Source of the DNA: an uncultured Oscillospiraceae bacterium | Lineage (GTDB): Bacteria > Bacillota > Clostridia > Oscillospirales > Oscillospiraceae | DNA: 64,000 nucleotides | Direction of reading: 5' to 3' | NCBI GenBank assembly: GCA_910585265.1 | Contig: CAJUCA010000007.1 | Span: 26,663 to 90,662, forward strand | Shown: piece by piece, positions 23,693 to 31,432 of the stretch | Layout of the letters: every line of letters begins with the position of its first letter | Numbering within the stretch: position 1 is the first letter of the stretch | The notes under the pieces: model-generated | Seen by the model: only the letters and a program-made list of their open reading frames with translations | Told to the model about the DNA's origin: nothing | The model's database searches: none | Program-made: the position numbers and the translations under genes

Positions 23693-24163
23693 ATGAGCAT
23701 TGATTTTGAAAGCCTGAAGGACAAAGCTGTGGTACTCGCCCAGTCCGGCGTGACCAAGGCGAAGGAGCTTACCGAGACCGGCGTGGCCAAGGCCAAGGAG
23801 CTGGCGGACACCAGCGCGGCCAAGGCCAAGGAGATTACCGAGATCGGCAAGCTGAAGGTGCAGAACTCCACCGAGCAGGAGGCCATCCGCAAGGCCTACT
23901 CCGAGCTGGGCAAGCTGTACTACGCCGAGCGCGGCTCCGCCCCCGAGGCGGCCTACGCCGACCTGTGCCAGCGGATCACCGACGCCCTGGCCCGGATCTC
24001 CTACAACAACGAGCGCATCGCCGACATCAAGGCGGCGGGCCAGCTGTCCGATGACGAGGTGGACGAGACGGAGCCTGTGGACGGCGAGCCTGCGGCGGAG
24101 GAGCCCTCCTGCTGCTGCGGCTGTGACGAGCCCGCGGCGGAGGACGACAAGCCCGAGGAGTAA
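23693..24163 (+). CDS. Small helical protein with 11-residue repeats and acidic Cys tail
   Basis: The 156-residue protein is not recognised. Residues 17-50 hold three 11-residue repeats of the pattern xxKAKELTxTG, as in amphipathic LEA- or apolipoprotein-like helices. A helical region (about 55-110) follows, and then a very acidic tail containing SCCCGCDEP, a possible metal-binding knot. It has its own promoter and terminator, and AGGAGGG before the ATG. A role as cytosolic stress or envelope-associated protein is conceivable but not supported by a motif. Confidence 0.8.
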   Translation: MSIDFESLKDKAVVLAQSGVTKAKELTETGVAKAKELADTSAAKAKEITEIGKLKVQNSTEQEAIRKAYSELGKLYYAERGSAPEAAYADLCQRITDALARISYNNERIADIKAAGQLSDDEVDETEPVDGEPAAEEPSCCCGCDEPAAEDDKPEE

Positions 24164-24175
24164 TGGAAACGAACG

Positions 24176-24208
24176 AAGCCCCGCAGTCGCAAGACTGCGG
24201 GGCTTTTT
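24176..24208. terminator. Bidirectional terminator
   Basis: AAGCCCCGCAGTC pairs with GACTGCGGGGCTT around GCAA, with T-runs outward on the plus strand. It serves the plus gene to its left and probably the minus-strand gene to its right. Confidence 0.93.
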
Positions 24209-24217
24209 CCCTTTGAT

Positions 24218-24733
24218 TTAAGGCTTTCTGCCCCTCATAACAAGAATACTGCCCACCGCCAGGGCCGCCCCCGCCGCGATCACGGCGATGGTGATCCCGA
24301 AGATCACGGGCATCGGCCCCTCCCCGGCGTACTCCAGTACATTGCTGTAAAAGTGGTGGTACAGCTCATTGTCCCTCGTCTGGAGCAAAAGAAGCGAAAA
24401 CAGCTCCGCCACCAGCAGCACCATCCCCACCAGTACCGTGATCCACCCGGCGGTAAAGCACCGCTTGGCGGCGTTCACCCGGACGCACTCCTCCAGCCCG
24501 CCGCTCAGGGGCGCGTTCTCCTCCCGCCGGGGCGGGACCTCCCTGCCCAGTAGCTCATCGGCGGACACGCCCAGCACCCCGCACAGCCGGGCCAGCGTCT
24601 CAATATCCGGCGCGGCCTGATCCGTCTCCCACTTGGACACCGCCTGCCGGGACATCCCAATCAGATCCCCCAGCTGCTCCTGGGACAGCCCCGCCGCCTT
24701 GCGCACCTGCTGGAGCCGTTCTCCAAAGGTCAT
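24218..24733 (-). CDS. XRE-family regulator with two membrane helices
   Basis: The 171-residue protein has an N-terminal Cro/CI-type helix-turn-helix (residues about 5-62, GLSQEQLGDLIGMSRQAVSK) and two C-terminal membrane helices (about 95-118 and 143-165). Membrane-bound XRE regulators of this build are common in Firmicutes and their signals are mostly unknown. The gene is monocistronic in appearance; the next minus-strand gene lies 150 nt downstream of its start on the other side. Confidence 0.9.
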   Translation of the reverse strand: MTFGERLQQVRKAAGLSQEQLGDLIGMSRQAVSKWETDQAAPDIETLARLCGVLGVSADELLGREVPPRREENAPLSGGLEECVRVNAAKRCFTAGWITVLVGMVLLVAELFSLLLLQTRDNELYHHFYSNVLEYAGEGPMPVIFGITIAVIAAGAALAVGSILVMRGRKP

Positions 24734-24883
24734 GAAACCGACCTCCTTTCTGCCCCTATCCTACCGCAAAACCCGGTGGCAGTCCACCAGCTTTCGCTGG
24801 AAAACCCGCCACCGGCAGTAGAATCCGTCTGTTTCCCGTAAAAACAGGCGGCGTGCGGCCCTTCCACCGCCCGCCGCCCCGTC

Positions 24884-26077
24884 TTACAGCGACAGGATGA
24901 ATTGCAACGCCGTCCGGGGGGTCTGCGCGCCGTGAAGCCGCTCCCAGGCCACCGCCTGGCGGTGAAGCTCCTCCGGGGGCAGCTCCACGCCGTGCCGCTG
25001 GGCCAGCATATCCACCAGGGCCAGGAACTCCGTTTTGTCCAGGCCGTGGAACAGCACCCGCAGTCCGAACCGGTCCGCCAGGGAGGTCTTTTCCCGGATG
25101 GTCTCCGAGCGGTCCATCTCGTCCCCCGCCCGCTCGGAGATGGTCTGCCGCACCAGATGGCGGCGGTTGGAGGTGGCGTACACCGCCACATTTTGGGGCC
25201 GCCGCTCCACACCCCCCTCCAAAATGGTTTTCAGGATGGAATAGGTGGGGTCGTCCCGGTCGAAGGTCAGGTCGTCGATGAACACGATGAACTTCTGCCG
25301 CCGCCCGTCCAGGCTGCGGATGAGGGCGGGCAGGCCGCCCAGGTTCTCCTTGTCCGCCTCGATGAGCCGCAGCTCCTCCAGCCCCGGCAGGGTGAGCAGG
25401 TGCTTCACCGTGGCGGACTTTCCGGTGCCGCTCTCGCCGTACAGCAGGACGTTGTTCACCTGCCGCCCCTCCGCCAGGGCGCGGGTGTTGCGCTCCACCT
25501 CCGCCCGCTGCTGGCTGTAGCCCAGGAGCTGGCCGGCGGACGGACTGTCCGGGTGGGCCACAGGTATCAGCGTCCCGCTGTCCCACACGAAGGCCCGGTA
25601 GCGGGCAAACCGCCCCGCCCCCTCCCGGTAGTAGGCCCGGGTCAGCTCCTCAAAGGAGAAGGGCACCCCGCTCTGCCACCGGGGCAGTCCGGTGAGCACC
25701 CCCTGGTAATCGCTGTCCAGCAGCCGCCCCAGCTGGGCCAGCCAGCGGTCGCAGTCCACCCCCGCCAGCATGGCGAAGGCGGACAGGTCCAGCCGCGCCG
25801 CCTGCTCCAGGGCCGGGTCCCGGCCCTCCCCCTCCGCCAGACGGGGATAGGGCCCCTCCGACCAGCGCAGGGCGTCCCACAGCCACTGGCCCAGGCCGGG
25901 ATAGCCCTCCACCCGGAGCTGGTAAAACAGGTCGGTGTAGGCCTCCAGGCCGCCCAGGCCGTCCCCGTGGGCGGCGCAGGCCACCAGGCGCAGGGCCCGC
26001 TCCATCACCGGCTGGGTGAGGAGATCCTTATAGGCCGTGATGCCCTGGAGGGCGGCCAGCATGGTTTTCAGATTCAT
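24884..26077 (-). CDS. DUF815 AAA-type ATPase
   Basis: The 397-residue protein has a helical N-terminal region (1-165) and an AAA+ ATPase core with Walker A GESGTGKSA (214-222) and Walker B IVFIDDLTF (about 263-271), matching the DUF815 family, whose role is not known. Family members often sit near anaerobic metabolism genes without clear link. It is followed upstream on the same strand by nrdG after 12 nt, so it may be co-transcribed with it. Confidence 0.9.
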   Translation of the reverse strand: MNLKTMLAALQGITAYKDLLTQPVMERALRLVACAAHGDGLGGLEAYTDLFYQLRVEGYPGLGQWLWDALRWSEGPYPRLAEGEGRDPALEQAARLDLSAFAMLAGVDCDRWLAQLGRLLDSDYQGVLTGLPRWQSGVPFSFEELTRAYYREGAGRFARYRAFVWDSGTLIPVAHPDSPSAGQLLGYSQQRAEVERNTRALAEGRQVNNVLLYGESGTGKSATVKHLLTLPGLEELRLIEADKENLGGLPALIRSLDGRRQKFIVFIDDLTFDRDDPTYSILKTILEGGVERRPQNVAVYATSNRRHLVRQTISERAGDEMDRSETIREKTSLADRFGLRVLFHGLDKTEFLALVDMLAQRHGVELPPEELHRQAVAWERLHGAQTPRTALQFILSL

Positions 26078-26089
26078 CGGGTTCCCTCC

Positions 26090-26641
26090 TCAGTCCAGGG
26101 TGATGGGTTGGATGGTCATATCCCCATCCCAGAGGACGGGGACCCGGGCCTTCAGGCTGGCGGGCACGTTCAGGATCCGCTGGTTGGCGGAGCCCCGGAA
26201 GCGCAGGTTCAGATCCTTTTGCGCCTCCACAAAGGGGCCGTCGATCAGCACATCCAGGAGGGCCAGCAGCTCGTCGGTGGCCTCGCACCGGGCGCGGCTC
26301 TCCCCCCACAGCTCCCTGTCCAGGGTGTAGCCGGAGTAGCACCAGATCTCCTTGTCCGGGAAACGCTCCTTCACCCGCCGCAGGAAGGGCAGCAGGGCCC
26401 GCTGGTTGTCCGGCTCGAAGGGTTCGCCGCCCAGGAGGGACAGGCCCTTGATGTGGGCGGGGGCCAGGGCGGTCAGAATCTTGTCCTCCTCCGCCTGGGT
26501 GAAGGGCTGGCCGTAGCCGAAATCCTGGGCCTCCGGGTTGAAGCAGCCGGGGCAGCGGTGGGTGCAGCCGGACACGAACAGGGACACCCGGACGCCGGGG
26601 CCGTTGGCCACGTCGGCCCATTTGATGGTGGCGTAATTCAT
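26090..26641 (-). CDS. nrdG: Anaerobic ribonucleotide reductase activase NrdG
   Basis: NrdG is the radical-SAM enzyme that installs the glycyl radical on NrdD. The 183-residue protein has the CX3CX2C cluster motif at Cys26, Cys30, Cys33 (CTHRCPGC) and the GGEP motif (LSLLGGEPF) near residue 71. It is on the minus strand downstream of nrdD, but a YcxB-like gene and a terminator stand between them, which is unusual because the two are normally adjacent. Confidence 0.96.
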   Translation of the reverse strand: MNYATIKWADVANGPGVRVSLFVSGCTHRCPGCFNPEAQDFGYGQPFTQAEEDKILTALAPAHIKGLSLLGGEPFEPDNQRALLPFLRRVKERFPDKEIWCYSGYTLDRELWGESRARCEATDELLALLDVLIDGPFVEAQKDLNLRFRGSANQRILNVPASLKARVPVLWDGDMTIQPITLD

Positions 26642-26666
26642 ACTTATCTCCTTTGGAAATGCCGCT

Positions 26667-27176
26667 TTATTTTTTGATTCCCTTCAAATTGGGACAGTGC
26701 TCGCGCAAAAACCGCAAAAACTGGGTCCGGCGTTCCGAATCCATAGCTTCTTTTGGGATAACAATATACTGCCTTCCTTTTGTCTCCATATAAAACAGAT
26801 TCTTTGTCTCCGCAAAGCGGGCATAGTGGACATAATCCACGATATACTGGGCACCGCTGCTGGCATAAGAAATATGGATTCCATCTTCCTCAAACGCGTA
26901 TTCGGAATTTGCACCGCCATTTTCACGCAAACGCTGCCTTTGTATCCGCACGATCCGCCACGGAACAGCAAACAGGTAGATTGCACATATTGATAAGTAA
27001 AAAACACTTTTTTGCAAGCCCTCAGAGGTCTCGTCGTTCCAATGGATAACGACACCAATCAAAAAAAACACCGCCGCTATGCGAAAAACGTTTCTCCATC
27101 CGGCGGGCACAAAGCAAGGCCGCAATTCCTTGAGCACATCCTCATCTAATGTCATTCTGAACCGAAAAGGCCCCAT
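26667..27176 (-). CDS. YcxB-like membrane protein
   Basis: The 169-residue protein has a short cytosolic N-terminus, two membrane helices (about 30-46 and 57-75) and a C-terminal YcxB-like domain (about 85-165; IVDYVHYARFAETKNLFYME, RQYIVIPKEAM). The function of this family is unknown. Base composition and codon use (many AAA, ATA, TTT) are visibly less GC-rich than the flanking nrd genes, a sign of later acquisition. It sits between nrdD and nrdG on the same strand. Confidence 0.82.
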   Translation of the reverse strand: MGPFRFRMTLDEDVLKELRPCFVPAGWRNVFRIAAVFFLIGVVIHWNDETSEGLQKSVFYLSICAIYLFAVPWRIVRIQRQRLRENGGANSEYAFEEDGIHISYASSGAQYIVDYVHYARFAETKNLFYMETKGRQYIVIPKEAMDSERRTQFLRFLREHCPNLKGIKK

Positions 27177-27195
27177 CAGCCATCACACCTTTCCC

Positions 27196-27227
27196 AAAAA
27201 AGAGGGCGGCCGCCGGCCGCCCCCTCT
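27196..27227 (-). terminator. Terminator of nrdD
   Basis: On the minus strand a GC stem (GAGGGGGCGGCC with GGCCGCCCTC) ends in six T, 10 nt after the nrdD stop. It should cut off transcription before the YcxB-like gene and nrdG. Confidence 0.9.
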
Positions 27228-27235
27228 CGTTCTTA

Positions 27236-29362
27236 TTACAGGTGGAGCACCCGGCAGGCGATCTCCTTGGTCTTGCCCTCGTTCCAGAAGTTCTCGCCCA
27301 GGTAGCCGCAGGTGCGCCTCGTCACGTTCATCTTGGCGTGATCCTTGTTGTGGCAGCAGGGGCACTCCCACTCGTTGTCGTCGTTGACGATGATCTCCCC
27401 GTCGTAGCCGCACACCTGGCAGTAGTCGCTCTTGGTGTTGAACTCGGCATACTGGATGTTGTCGTAGATGAACCGCACCACGTCCTTCAGAGCCTCCAGG
27501 TTGTGGCGCATATTGGGGATCTCCACATAGGAGATGCAGCCGCCGCTGGAGATCTTCTGGAACTGGCTTTCGAAGGTGAACTTGGCGAAGGCGTCGATGT
27601 CCTCCCGCACGTCCACATGATAACTGTTGGTATAATATCCCTTGTCCGTTACATCGGGTATGGTGCCGAACCGCTCCTTGTCGATGCGGGCGAAGCGGTA
27701 GCACAGGCTCTCCGCCGGGGTGCCGTACAGGGCGAAGCCGATGTTGGTCTCGCGACGCCAGCGGTCGGTGGTGGCCCGCAGGTGGCGCATGAGCCGCTGG
27801 GCGAAATCCTCCCCCTCAGCTTCGGTCTGGGAGCAGCCCTTCACCAGCTTGGTCACCTCATACAGCCCGATGTAGCCCAGGGAGATGGAGGAGTACCCGC
27901 CGTACAGCAGCTCGTCGATGGTCTCCCCCTTGTCCAGGCGGGCCACCGCGCCGTACTGCCAGTGGATGGGGGACACGTCGGAGCGGATGCCCTTCAGGGC
28001 GTTGTGGCGGCACATGAGGGCCTCGAAGCACAGCTCCAGCCGCTCCTCCAGCAGGGACCAGAACTTGTCCTCGTCCTGGCCGGAGAGTATGCCGATCTGG
28101 GGCAGGTTCAGGGACACCACGCCCTGGTTGAACCGTCCCTCGAACTTGTAATTGCCGTCCCCGTCCTTCCAGGGGGCCAGGAAGGAGCGGCAGCCCATGG
28201 GGGAGAACACGTTCCCCTCGTAATGCTCCCGCATCTTCTTGGCGGAGATGTAGTCGGGGTACATCCGCTTGGCGGAGCACTTGACGGCAAGCTCTGTCAA
28301 GTAGTCATACTTGCCCCCGGTGAGGTTATTGAACTCGTCCAGCACATACACCAGCTTGGGGAAAGCGGGGGTGATATACACGCCCTTCTCGTTCTTGATG
28401 CCCTCCAGCCGCTGGGACAGGATCTCCTGGATGATGGCGGCGTTTTCCTCCATGTAGGGGTCGCCCTCCCGGAGCACCAGGAACAGGGTGACGAAGGGGG
28501 ACTGGCCGTTGGTGGTCATGAGGGTGTTGATCTGGTACTGGATGGTCTGCACGCCGCTTTTCAGCTCGTCCCGGGTGCGGGCCCGGGCCAGCTTCTCCAC
28601 GGTGGCGTCGTCCAGCTCGGGGGCGGCCTCCCGGGTGCGGCGGAGGTACTTCTCATAGGTGAGCCGCAAATACTTGCCCAGGTGGCTCATCTCCACCGAC
28701 TGGCCGCCGTACTGGTTGGAGGCCACGCAGGAGATGATCTGGGTGACCACGGTGCAGGCCACCTGGAAGCTCTTGGGGGACTCAATGAGCTTGCCGTTGA
28801 TCATGGTGCCGTTGTCCAGCATATCGCCGATGTTCACCAGGCAGCAGTTGAAGATGTGCTGAACGAAGTAATCCGCGTCGTGGAAGTGGATCACGCCCTC
28901 GTCGTGGGCCTTGGAGATGTGCTCGGGCAGGAGGATGCGCCGGGTCAGGTCCCGGCTCACCTCCCCGGCAATGTAGTCCCGCTGGGTGGAGGCGATGGCG
29001 GTGTTCTTGTTGGCGTTCTCCTCCGCCAGCTCCTTGTTGTCGTTGCGGATCAGGGAGAGGATGGACTCGTCGGTGGTGTTGGCCTTGCGCACCAGGGCCC
29101 GGGTGTAACGGTAGATGATGTAGGCCTTGGCCAGCTCGTACTTGCCGGCGGCCATCAGCTTGGTCTCCACCATATCCTGTATGTCCTCCACCAGCAGGCG
29201 TTGGCGGCCCTTGGTGGACGCCACCGCGTCGGCGATGTTGTCGATGGAGGCCTCGTCCAGGCGGTAGGGCTCGTCCACCGCCTGGTTGGCCTTCTGGATG
29301 GCGGCTACGATCTTCGCGCGGTCGAACTCAACGATGGAATCGTCTCTCTTGATCACTTTCAT
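27236..29362 (-). CDS. nrdD: Anaerobic ribonucleoside-triphosphate reductase NrdD
   Basis: NrdD reduces ribonucleoside triphosphates to deoxy forms without oxygen, using a glycyl radical. The 708-residue protein begins with an ATP-cone (MKVIKRDDSIVEFDRAKIVA), has a long catalytic barrel (TNGQSPFVTLFLVL), and ends with the zinc site (CQVCGYDG and CPCCHN) followed by the radical loop RRTCGYLG with Gly near 686. All key elements are intact. NrdR-like boxes overlap its promoter. Confidence 0.98.
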   Translation of the reverse strand: MKVIKRDDSIVEFDRAKIVAAIQKANQAVDEPYRLDEASIDNIADAVASTKGRQRLLVEDIQDMVETKLMAAGKYELAKAYIIYRYTRALVRKANTTDESILSLIRNDNKELAEENANKNTAIASTQRDYIAGEVSRDLTRRILLPEHISKAHDEGVIHFHDADYFVQHIFNCCLVNIGDMLDNGTMINGKLIESPKSFQVACTVVTQIISCVASNQYGGQSVEMSHLGKYLRLTYEKYLRRTREAAPELDDATVEKLARARTRDELKSGVQTIQYQINTLMTTNGQSPFVTLFLVLREGDPYMEENAAIIQEILSQRLEGIKNEKGVYITPAFPKLVYVLDEFNNLTGGKYDYLTELAVKCSAKRMYPDYISAKKMREHYEGNVFSPMGCRSFLAPWKDGDGNYKFEGRFNQGVVSLNLPQIGILSGQDEDKFWSLLEERLELCFEALMCRHNALKGIRSDVSPIHWQYGAVARLDKGETIDELLYGGYSSISLGYIGLYEVTKLVKGCSQTEAEGEDFAQRLMRHLRATTDRWRRETNIGFALYGTPAESLCYRFARIDKERFGTIPDVTDKGYYTNSYHVDVREDIDAFAKFTFESQFQKISSGGCISYVEIPNMRHNLEALKDVVRFIYDNIQYAEFNTKSDYCQVCGYDGEIIVNDDNEWECPCCHNKDHAKMNVTRRTCGYLGENFWNEGKTKEIACRVLHL

Positions 29363-29477
29363 GGCTCGTCTCCCTTTCTCAGCGTCTCAAACTGGCTTTA
29401 TCTCGTACCTTCCACCCGGCGGGCAGGGCTTGTCCCGGACCCGGCTGGAATTCTATCCCATTCAATAGAGCTTCCTC

Positions 29478-29506
29478 ATCATACTATATCTTGTGGTCTG
29501 TGTCAA
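29478..29506 (-). promoter_or_regulatory. Promoter of nrdD
   Basis: On the minus strand, TTGACA (29506-29501) and TATGAT (29483-29478) with a 17-bp spacer. The leader would be about 105 nt. Confidence 0.92.
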
Positions 29507-29538
29507 GCTATCCGGGGAAATTTTCGCAAATATTGTGT
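29481..29538. promoter_or_regulatory. Candidate pair of NrdR boxes
   Basis: Plus-strand words ACTATATCTTGTGG (29483-29496) and CGCAAATATTGTGT (29525-29538) resemble the NrdR consensus ACACWATATATWGTGT. Their TTGTG cores are 42 bp apart, a whole number of helical turns, and the first lies inside the promoter spacer, fitting repression of nrdD. Confidence 0.5.
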
Positions 29539-29539
29539 A

Positions 29540-29713
29540 TGAGCCGCCGTACCCCTTGCCCCCCAAGGGGTTCCGGGCTTTGTGTCCCCCAATCCCCGCC
29601 GGACATAGACTGGGATACACCCAGGCGGGCGGTCCGCCCGCGTCCCCGCACCGTCTCCGGCCCCGGCGGGGCGGCGGGCCCCCTGGGCCGGGGCCGGTGA
29701 AAGGAGCGTACTC
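29540..29713 (+). other. Upstream region of the Cys-rich gene
   Basis: GC-rich sequence with short inverted repeats (for example GGGCGGTCCGCCC at 29628-29640). I see no consensus promoter for the plus-strand gene that follows; AAAGGAG precedes its ATG. Confidence 0.4.
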
Positions 29714-30739
29714 ATGAGTCAAATCTTTTGGAACGAGCCTCCCCGGGGCTATGCCATGTCCGCGGAGGAGTTCGCCGCCGGGGCCTGCCGGGGCCCCGGC
29801 CCCCAGTCCGGCTGCGGCTGCGGAGCCGCCCCCATGCCCCCGGCGGGCTGTGACTGCGGCTGCGGGGCCACGCCCGACTGCCCGGACGGCTGCGGCCAGG
29901 GTCCGGAGTTCTGCCAGCCCATGATCTGCTGCTGCCGCCCCGCGCCGGGGCCCACGCCCCAGCCCCCCCAGGTGGAGGAGGGCTGCTGCTGCAAGCAGAG
30001 CTTCCGGGCGGCCCTGTCCCTGCTGTGCGACGAGCGGATCTCCGGCCTGCTGGACTTCGACGCCTCCGCCTTCCTGACGGGCACCTATTCCGCCGGGGCC
30101 GTCCTGACCTGCGGCAAGCCCTCCGCCGGGGACGACGCCCCCAACGGCGCGGATACCCCGGCGGACGGCGACGCCGGAACCGCGGGCAGGCCCAAGCCGC
30201 CCGCCCTGCCCTGCTCCGCCGGAGGCACCTCCGACAACCTGGGTTCCCTCAACGGCAGCTTCCGGCGGTTCGCCCCGTGCAGCTGCGACCTGCTGGACAT
30301 TGAGGCCCAGCTCTACACCCCCGGCGGACAGGGCTGTTCCTTCTCCGCCAGCCAGGTGAACCTGTGCCAGCTGGACGCGGTGGTGATCCAGGGGGCGGCG
30401 GCCTGCGCCGAGGGCGACCTCACCGCCGATGAGGCGGCGGCCCGGAACTTCCGGTGCGTCCGGTCCCTGCTGGCCCAGCGGCTCAGCCCCATCGGTTCCC
30501 CCTGCGGGCAGGCCGCCTGCTCCTGCGCCTGCGACGGCCGGGACTGCTGCTGCGCCGCCGGACTGCTGTCCACCCTGGCCCAGAACAACCTGAGCCGCCG
30601 GGTGTCCCTGACGGCGGGCCTGCTGGTCCTGCGCGGCGCGCAGCTGCTGGGCACCGTGGGCAATGTGCTGGTGCTGGCCAACGAGTCCAGCAGCCGGCTG
30701 TACTTCGTGTGCGTCAACAGCGTGCAGTTTATCGGGTAA
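29714..30739 (+). CDS. Cysteine-rich protein of unknown function
   Basis: The 341-residue protein is not recognised. The first 100 residues hold dense Cys clusters (GCGCG, CDCGCG, CCC, GCCCK) between Gly/Pro stretches; a middle part (about 100-190) is Gly/Ala/Asp-rich; the C-terminal half has further CSCACDGRDCCC and ends in a beta-like segment (LYFVCVNSVQF). There is no signal peptide. Cys-rich proteins without export signal in sporulating Clostridia are often spore-coat components, which is the best guess here, held loosely. It stands alone between convergent and divergent neighbours. Confidence 0.8.
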   Translation: MSQIFWNEPPRGYAMSAEEFAAGACRGPGPQSGCGCGAAPMPPAGCDCGCGATPDCPDGCGQGPEFCQPMICCCRPAPGPTPQPPQVEEGCCCKQSFRAALSLLCDERISGLLDFDASAFLTGTYSAGAVLTCGKPSAGDDAPNGADTPADGDAGTAGRPKPPALPCSAGGTSDNLGSLNGSFRRFAPCSCDLLDIEAQLYTPGGQGCSFSASQVNLCQLDAVVIQGAAACAEGDLTADEAAARNFRCVRSLLAQRLSPIGSPCGQAACSCACDGRDCCCAAGLLSTLAQNNLSRRVSLTAGLLVLRGAQLLGTVGNVLVLANESSSRLYFVCVNSVQFIG

Positions 30740-30787
30740 GCCCAGTGCCGTCCTGTGGGCGGCTTACAAGCCGATCCCCAGCCGGCG

Positions 30788-30823
30788 CAAAAACGCCCCC
30801 TCCGCGCCGCGGAGGGGGCGTCC
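30788..30823 (-). terminator. Terminator between convergent genes
   Basis: ACGCCCCCTCCGC pairs with GCGGAGGGGGCGT. The T-run (five T) is on the minus strand, so it mainly ends the lipoprotein gene. Confidence 0.85.
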
Positions 30824-30834
30824 CTGTTTCCCAT

Positions 30835-31296
30835 TCAGTCCTCGAAGGGATAGAACACATACGCACAGCCGCTCATCTCGAACCCGTTGATCTCGGAGCG
30901 GGAGTCCAGCACCAGTCTGTCCTTCCCGATCGTCCCCTTGTAGTACACCGACCCCTCCGGGGCCTTGGTGGTCAGGGTGATCTCGCCGCCGGACACCGTA
31001 AAGCTCCCCAGCAGCTCCGTGTAGTATCCGTTTTCCCGGTTGAACCACTTCTCCTTGGGGAAGTAGTTCATCCCCGCCGCCTTCTGCTCCACGCTGGTGT
31101 GGATCACCGTGCCGTCCTCGTAAAACCGCAGGGCGTAGTTGTTCGTCAGGCCGTTGTAGTCAAAGTCCCGGATGAAGCAGTACATCCCGTCATAGCGCAG
31201 CGTGCCCGTCTCGGTGGACTCCGGGGGCTTGGCCTCGCACCCGGCCAGCAGGATCGCCAGCGTCAGGCCCAGCACAAGGAAAGAGATTCGTTTCAT
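30835..31296 (-). CDS. Small lipoprotein of unknown function
   Basis: The start at 31296 gives a 153-residue precursor with a clear lipoprotein signal (MKRISFLVLGLTLAILLAGC), Cys20 being the lipidation site. The mature part has regular beta-like segments (GTLRYDGMYCFIRDFD, SFTVSGGEITLTTKAPEGSV, GTIGKDRLVLDSRSE), as in small beta-barrel or lipocalin-like lipoproteins. It has its own promoter (TTGCGA-17-TATACT) and terminator. No family is recognised. Confidence 0.85.
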   Translation of the reverse strand: MKRISFLVLGLTLAILLAGCEAKPPESTETGTLRYDGMYCFIRDFDYNGLTNNYALRFYEDGTVIHTSVEQKAAGMNYFPKEKWFNRENGYYTELLGSFTVSGGEITLTTKAPEGSVYYKGTIGKDRLVLDSRSEINGFEMSGCAYVFYPFED

Positions 31297-31330
31297 AACA
31301 AGCAGCCTCCCCCGCTTTTCTTCTGCCCAT

Positions 31331-31359
31331 AGTATAACACGGGGCACGGGGGATCGCAA
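31331..31359 (-). promoter_or_regulatory. Promoter of the lipoprotein gene
   Basis: On the minus strand, TTGCGA (31359-31354) and TATACT (31336-31331), spacer 17 bp. It diverges from the dinB promoter. Confidence 0.75.
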
Positions 31360-31370
31360 GGGAAAAAATT

Positions 31371-31410
31371 AGAACGAACGTTTGACATTTTGGAACAGAT
31401 CGGGTATACT
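31371..31410 (+). promoter_or_regulatory. dinB promoter with LexA-like box
   Basis: TTGACA (31382-31387) and TATACT (31405-31410) with a 17-bp spacer. AGAACGAACGTTTG (31371-31384) overlaps the -35 box and matches the Gram-positive SOS box CGAACNNNNGTTCG except at two positions, so LexA control is likely. Confidence 0.8.
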
Positions 31411-31432
31411 ATCCCCAAAGGGGGGACGGACC

